Positions 60,253-64,000 of a stretch of 64,000 bases of DNA are shown here, one piece after another (the stretch's first letter is position 1; each line of letters opens with the position of its first letter). The position numbers and the translations under genes are program-made. The notes beneath the pieces were generated by a model. The model did no database searches. It was given only the letters and a program-made list of their open reading frames with translations, and was not told where the DNA came from. The DNA is taken from the NCBI RefSeq assembly GCF_002262885.1, contig NZ_NKYF01000001.1, forward strand, positions 868,001 to 932,000, given 5' to 3'. The stretch comes from Pseudonocardia sp. MH-G8 (GTDB taxonomy: Bacteria; Actinomycetota; Actinomycetes; Mycobacteriales; Pseudonocardiaceae).

Positions 60253-61610
60253 CAGGGCACCAGTCCTTCCGAGTTCACGGCCCGTTCGACCTCAGTGGCC
60301 ATCCGCGGGACGATCACGTCCGGGTTGATCTGCGCGGGCGGGTTGAGCAGATCGGCGAGCACGATGGAGATGCTCGTGTACGCCGGGGTCTTCGGCCGCA
60401 CGCTCGCGGTCTGCAGGGAGTCCCGGATGGCCTCCCACGCCGGGTACTCCTGCTGGAACGCGGGGTCGTCGTAGAGCCCGGCGAGCGTCGGCGGGACACC
60501 GGCCTCGGTGGCGTTGGTGAGCTGGTTCTCCTGGTTGCGCAGGCACTGCGCGGCCTCGAACGCGATCTCGGTGTCGCCACCGGTGGTGCTGACGCCGATG
60601 TTGAAGCCACCGATCGTCACGCTCGAGGGCCGGTTCGGGTCCACCCGCGGGTAGGGAGCCCAGGCGAACTCGTCGACCACCTGGCGTCCGGTGTCCTCGG
60701 CGGTCGGGCGGCCCTGCTCGTCGATGAACGTCCCGCCGCCCCCACCGTCCGGCGGCGGCGTGTTGATCGAGGCGTTGACGAACGGGTAGTTCACCTGGAA
60801 CGCCGCGAGCCCGGCCTCCATCTGGAGGCGTCCGTCGTTCTCCTGGGCCACCGACAGCGACGGATCGCCGGCAGGCGAGGAACCGACCCGCTGCATGATC
60901 GAGGTGGCCTGGTGAGCGGCGTCGCCGTCGTCGACGAGGACCTCGCCGCCCTCGGAGACGAGCTGGCCGCCCGCGCTGGTGAGCAGCGTGTTGAACCACA
61001 CCGAGATGCCCTCGTACTGCGCCGCCTGGGTCTCGATGTAGGACGGCAGACCCTGCTCGTGCAGCGCCTCAGACATCTGGATCATCTCGTCCCAGGTCTG
61101 CGGCGGCTGCGGGGCGAGGTCCTTGCGGTACCAGAGCAGCTGGGTGTTGGTGTTGAGCGGCGCGCCCCAGAGCTGCCCCTGGTAGCGGGCCGTCTCGAGC
61201 GGGCCCTCGAGGGTGCCCTCCGCGACCTGCGCCGCGCGGTCCTCCGGCCACGGCTCGATCCACCCGGCCTCCGCGAACTCCGCGGTCCAGGTGACGTCCA
61301 TCGTCATCAGGTCGACCTCGGAGTCACCCGCGACGAGCCGGCGGGCGAGCTGCAGGCGCTGGTCGTCCGCGGCCTTGGGCAGCGTCTGCTGCACGACCGA
61401 GTAGCGGCCGTTCGCGGCTTCGGTGCAGGCCTCCGCGCCGGCCGCGTAGGCGCTGGCGCCGTCGGCCGCCGTGTAGAAGTTGATTACTGGTGGCCCGGCC
61501 GGGGCCGAGCTGCACCCGGCCACCGCGGCGGCGACCAGGAGCCCGCAAGCGCCGGCGGCGAGCGGTCGTCCGCGTCGCCGCCGGGCCGTCGAACGGACCG
61601 GCTCCCCCAT
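60252..61610 (-). CDS. lpqY: Trehalose-binding lipoprotein LpqY
   Basis: A 452-residue lipoprotein substrate-binding protein. The signal sequence has a basic run and a lipobox AVAGC with the modified Cys at 33. The mature part begins VINFYTAADGASAYAAGAEA, and DEQRLQLA-like DDQRLQLARRLVAGDSEVDL, WTAEFAEAGW and YEGISVWFNTLL match LpqY (Rv1235). It captures trehalose outside the membrane and passes it to SugAB. GGAG precedes the ATG. A Crp-like site is about 50 bp upstream. Confidence 0.93.
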   Translation of the reverse strand: MGEPVRSTARRRRGRPLAAGACGLLVAAAVAGCSSAPAGPPVINFYTAADGASAYAAGAEACTEAANGRYSVVQQTLPKAADDQRLQLARRLVAGDSEVDLMTMDVTWTAEFAEAGWIEPWPEDRAAQVAEGTLEGPLETARYQGQLWGAPLNTNTQLLWYRKDLAPQPPQTWDEMIQMSEALHEQGLPSYIETQAAQYEGISVWFNTLLTSAGGQLVSEGGEVLVDDGDAAHQATSIMQRVGSSPAGDPSLSVAQENDGRLQMEAGLAAFQVNYPFVNASINTPPPDGGGGGTFIDEQGRPTAEDTGRQVVDEFAWAPYPRVDPNRPSSVTIGGFNIGVSTTGGDTEIAFEAAQCLRNQENQLTNATEAGVPPTLAGLYDDPAFQQEYPAWEAIRDSLQTASVRPKTPAYTSISIVLADLLNPPAQINPDVIVPRMATEVERAVNSEGLVP

Positions 61611-61660
61611 GTGTTTCTCCGTCCCGAGAGCGCGGACGACCAGGCGACGTCGCCCGCGAG

Positions 61661-61676
61661 TGTGATACCGATCACT
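61661..61676. promoter_or_regulatory. Crp-type operator upstream of lpqY
   Basis: TGTGATACCGATCACT fits the Crp/GlxR consensus TGTGA-N6-TCACA with one mismatch. Its position 51 bp before the lpqY start suits regulation of a carbon-source importer by a cAMP-responsive regulator. Confidence 0.6.
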
Positions 61677-61752
61677 GCTAGTGGCCGGTGATCAGAACTT
61701 ATGCGCGTCCGGGAACGGCCGCAATCTCTGACGGGCGGTATGGGGGAACTGC

Positions 61753-61774
61753 AAGCCCGATTTAGGCCGGGCTT
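61753..61774 (-). terminator. Hairpin at the end of the Rv1234-like gene
   Basis: AAGCCCG pairs with CGGGCTT across an eight-base loop that contains the TAA stop of the preceding gene. It separates that gene from lpqY. Confidence 0.6.
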
Positions 61775-62280
61775 GAGCCCATCGCCAACTTGGCGAGGAG
61801 CTCGCGTGCCTTCTCGGCGTTGCGTGGCTGGCAGAGCACGTCGTACCGGCCGGCGACGAGCTGGCTCACCGACTGGAAGTCGCGGCGTCCACGGGAGAGC
61901 CGGTAGGTGACCGCGGCGAAGATCAGACCGAACACGAGACCGAAGCCCAGCCCGAGCAGGATCGGCGCGAACGAGGTGCCGCCCTGGCTGACGAGGCTGA
62001 GCAACAGGCCCACGAACAGACCGAACCACGCGCCGGACGCAGCGCCCGAAGCGAGGACCCGGCCCCAGGTGAGCCGGCCGATCACCCGCTCCACCAGCAT
62101 CAGGTCGACACCCACGATGGTGACGTCCCGCACCGGGAAGTCGGAGTCGGCGAGGTGATCGACGGCCCGCTGCGCCTCCTCGTAGGTGGCGTACGAACCG
62201 ACCGGCCACCCGGTGGGCGGGGTCGGCAGGTTGGGCAGTCCGGGCGCGGTGCGCGCGGGGCCGCCGAACGGAGTGGTCAC
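61762..62280 (-). CDS. Rv1234-like general-stress membrane protein
   Basis: A 172-residue protein with an N-terminal ferredoxin-like domain (GSYATYEEAQRAVDHLADSD), two membrane helices (ASGAASGAWFGLFVGLLLSL and LLGLGFGLVFGLIFAAVTY) and a C-terminal tail with YDVLCQPRNAEKARELLA. This matches the general-stress (GSP17M-like) family; in M. tuberculosis Rv1234 precedes lpqY just as here. GTG start. Its role in the trehalose system is not known. Confidence 0.85.
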   Translation of the reverse strand: MTTPFGGPARTAPGLPNLPTPPTGWPVGSYATYEEAQRAVDHLADSDFPVRDVTIVGVDLMLVERVIGRLTWGRVLASGAASGAWFGLFVGLLLSLVSQGGTSFAPILLGLGFGLVFGLIFAAVTYRLSRGRRDFQSVSQLVAGRYDVLCQPRNAEKARELLAKLAMGSSPA

Positions 62281-62655
62281 GGGGCCTCCTCTTCCTCGAT
62301 GGCGGGACTCCAGGCCTTCACGGCGTCCATCATGTCAACGCCGGGACCTGGGACGAAGTGCCCATTCCGACGATCATCACACCTATGGCCCGTCGCCGCC
62401 CGGCGCAGCACGCGCCGCGCACGCCCGCGCGGTCCGCCCCACCGGCCCGGAACAGCGTCCGGTGCGGGCCGCCCGGGCGATCACCATCTCGTTCGGCTGC
62501 GTGCCGAGCGGGCAGCGATACACCAATCGGCCGTACGGAGCTTAGCCTGTTCAGCGGCTTCCGCTGCTGCACCTGCCACTTAGCCTGATCGTCAGGCCGG
62601 GGACGGACGGCAGGAGCCGCAGGGGGGGCGCTCCCGGGGTCGGAGGTGCCCCACC
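62281..62655. other. Gap between the Rv1234-like gene and a small membrane-protein gene
   Basis: A 375-bp gap holding the divergent promoters of the two genes. A 13-base motif CTTAGCCTGTTCA recurs as CTTAGCCTGATCG some 45 bp later (around 62540 and 62580) and could be a pair of binding sites or alternative -10 regions. Nothing else is recognised. Confidence 0.45.
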
Positions 62656-62922
62656 ATGCCGTTCCTGTCCACCGTCACGCTGCTCACCGCGACGGCCAAC
62701 CTCACCGGCACGACCCTCGTCACACTCGCGGGCGCGGGCCTGGTCGTGGCCTGGCTCCTGTCGCTGCTCCTGCACCCGCTCACAGCGTGCTCCGCGTGCA
62801 AGGGCACCCCGCGCTCGTACGGAGTGCTGGCCAGCCGCTCGTTCCGGCTCTGCCCGGCGTGCGGCGGGTCGGGGCGCCAACTCCGCATCGGCGCCCGGAT
62901 CTGGCCGCAGAACCGCGACTAG
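62656..62922 (+). CDS. Small membrane protein with zinc-ribbon motifs
   Basis: An 88-residue protein with a hydrophobic N-terminal half (TLVTLAGAGLVVAWLLSLLL) and two CxxCxG motifs, CSACKG and CPACGGSG, spaced like a DnaJ-type zinc ribbon. GGAGG lies ten bases before the ATG. Similar small proteins occur in actinomycetes; no function is known. It is divergent from the Rv1234-like gene. Confidence 0.7.
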   Translation: MPFLSTVTLLTATANLTGTTLVTLAGAGLVVAWLLSLLLHPLTACSACKGTPRSYGVLASRSFRLCPACGGSGRQLRIGARIWPQNRD

Positions 62923-62968
62923 CGGGGTGCCCACACCGTCGACCGGTCGCCGCGGTCGATTCGCACTC

Positions 62969-63256
62969 CCCCGATCATGAGGGGTGAACGCGCCTCGGCC
63001 GGGCCGATGATCACAGGTAAGGGGGTGGATCGGGACCACCGCAAGGTGCGCGAGCACGCAGCACGGGCGGACTCGTCCCGAACGGGCCTGGGCCCGCGCC
63101 GGGAACGGCCGCCCACCCAGCCACGATATTCGGCAGTTCTGCCAACCCGGCCACCCCGCCGACGGGCAGGGATCGGGGAACTCGGCCGACTGCGTCGAAG
63201 GCCGGGGGCAGGGTGTGAGGCAGTGGTCTCGAGCCGGGAACGGCGCGCCCACAGGA
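62969..63256 (-). repeat. Dispersed element, copy B
   Basis: Reverse complement of copy A at 48504-48868 with long blocks of identity, and in the same orientation as the diverged copy C. It fills most of the 388-bp gap between the small zinc-ribbon gene and the acyl-CoA dehydrogenase; the remaining 54 bp before the dehydrogenase stop hold no gene. Small palindromes inside (GGCAGTTCTGCC) suggest a structured transcript or binding site. Confidence 0.85.
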
Positions 63257-63310
63257 GCACCCCCACGCGCGGCCCGCATCGATCACGCGACGACGAGCAC
63301 GCCGCGGCTG

Positions 63311-64000
63311 CTAGCGCAGCTTGTACTCCTTGAGCAGCCCGCGACTGATGATCGTCTTCTGGATCTCCGACGTGCCCTCCCCGATGAGCAGGAACGGCGC
63401 CTCGCGCATCAGCCGCTCGATCTCGTACTCCTTGGAGTAGCCGTAGCCGCCGTGGATGCGGAAGGACTCCTGCGTGACCTCCGCGCAGTACTCGCTCGCG
63501 AGCAGCTTGGCCATGCCCGCCTCCACGTCGAACCGCTCGCCCGAGTCCTTCATGCGGGCGGCGTTGACCATCATCAGGTGGGCGGCCTCCACCTTCGTGG
63601 CCATCTCGGCGAGCTTGAACGCGATGGCCTGGTGCTGGGCGATCGGCTTGCCGAACGTCTTGCGCTGCTGCGCGTACTCCACCGCGAGCTCGAACGCCCG
63701 GATCGCGATGCCGCAGGCGCGGGCGGCGACGTTCACGCGCCCGACCTCGACTCCGTCCATCATCTGGGCGAACCCGCCGCCCCGCCGGTCGCCGAGGATC
63801 TGCGCGGCGGGCACCCGGTGGCCGGAGAAGACCAGCTCCGTGGTGTCGACGCCCTTGTAGCCCATCTTGTCGATCTTGCCGGGCACCGTGAGGCCGGGCG
63901 CGACCTCGCCGTAGCCCTCCGGCTTGTCCACGAGGAAGCACGTGAGGTTCTGGTGCGCCCGCTCCGCGCCCTCGTCGGTGCGCACGAGCACGGCGGTCAG
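63311..64000 (-). CDS. Acyl-CoA dehydrogenase, cut by the right edge
   Basis: The C-terminal 229 residues of an FAD-dependent acyl-CoA dehydrogenase. Typical regions are FSGHRVPAAQILG, DGVEVGRVNVAARACGIA, YAQQRKTFGKPIAQHQAIAF and RIHGGYGYSKEYEIERLMREA, the last with the catalytic-Glu region of short-chain enzymes, then LIGEGTSEIQ. The frame stays open to the edge, so the start is outside. A role in branched- or short-chain acyl-CoA oxidation is likely; the MaoC gene at 49413 would be a suitable later step. Confidence 0.92.
   Translation of the reverse strand: MTAVLVRTDEGAERAHQNLTCFLVDKPEGYGEVAPGLTVPGKIDKMGYKGVDTTELVFSGHRVPAAQILGDRRGGGFAQMMDGVEVGRVNVAARACGIAIRAFELAVEYAQQRKTFGKPIAQHQAIAFKLAEMATKVEAAHLMMVNAARMKDSGERFDVEAGMAKLLASEYCAEVTQESFRIHGGYGYSKEYEIERLMREAPFLLIGEGTSEIQKTIISRGLLKEYKLR

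Overview
The window is very GC-rich DNA with dense, often overlapping genes (many ATGA, GTGA and TGATG junctions) and frequent GTG starts. Gene content and order point to a mycolic-acid-group or pseudonocardial actinomycete, most likely a Pseudonocardia-like organism; that placement is an inference from gene order, not from a marker gene. Two blocks follow the Mycobacterium tuberculosis order. The first is adnA, atl, a TIGR02569 protein, moeZ, an Rv3208-type TetR, DUF3107, a ferritin-like protein, rhlE and an Rv3212-like protein (compare Rv3202c to Rv3212). The second is corA, then sugC, sugB, sugA, lpqY and an Rv1234-like protein (compare Rv1234 to Rv1239c). Both are opened up by inserted accessory genes.

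Region by region. 0.2-4.2 kb: AdnA helicase-nuclease and a divergent alkyltransferase-like (Atl) protein. 4.4-10.7 kb: a nitrite-assimilation operon, read leftwards, of a NasB-like flavoprotein, NirB, NirD, the HemD-winged-helix regulator NnaR and a sirohydrochlorin chelatase-like protein that fits siroheme supply. 19.0-22.4 kb: the partner unit, NarK transporter and NasA nitrate reductase. Together these import nitrate, reduce it to nitrite and then ammonium, and help make the cofactor. Candidate GlnR half-sites lie ahead of both units. Between them (10.9-19.0 kb) sit an unknown protein with an M48-type membrane protease and a YoeB toxin remnant, then an acyl-CoA synthetase/phosphotriesterase-family pair and a CehA/McbA-type metallohydrolase.

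22.7-32.5 kb: a degenerate kinase-like protein, a remarkable 1172-residue Ser/Asp-repeat membrane protein with an N-terminal zinc finger, MoeZ, an alpha/beta hydrolase, a secreted protein paired with a truncated P-type ATPase that has lost its phosphorylation motif, and a TetR regulator. 32.5-39.2 kb: a two-gene ClpP operon with a ClgR-like palindrome upstream, two small proteins, a hydrolase, a CPBP-type membrane protein and an AurF-like oxygenase/SDR unit opposite its own TetR with tandem operator palindromes. 39.3-47.8 kb: DUF3107, ferritin-like, RhlE, beta-propeller, MpaB-like, RecB-like nuclease, PHP phosphoesterase, PH-domain and Nudix genes.

47.8-49.4 kb is a 1.6-kb gene-free stretch made of repeats: a 71-bp tandem repeat, a 64-bp hairpin and two inverted copies of a long element whose third copy lies at 63.0-63.3 kb. 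Between these lie MaoC, CorA, a Rieske oxygenase, an EamA transporter, a methyltransferase, a metallophosphoesterase/ParB-like pair, SRPBCC and AraC genes, the LpqY-SugABC trehalose importer with a Crp-like site, and small membrane proteins. The right edge cuts an acyl-CoA dehydrogenase. No tRNA, rRNA, CRISPR array, intact insertion sequence or prophage was recognised.
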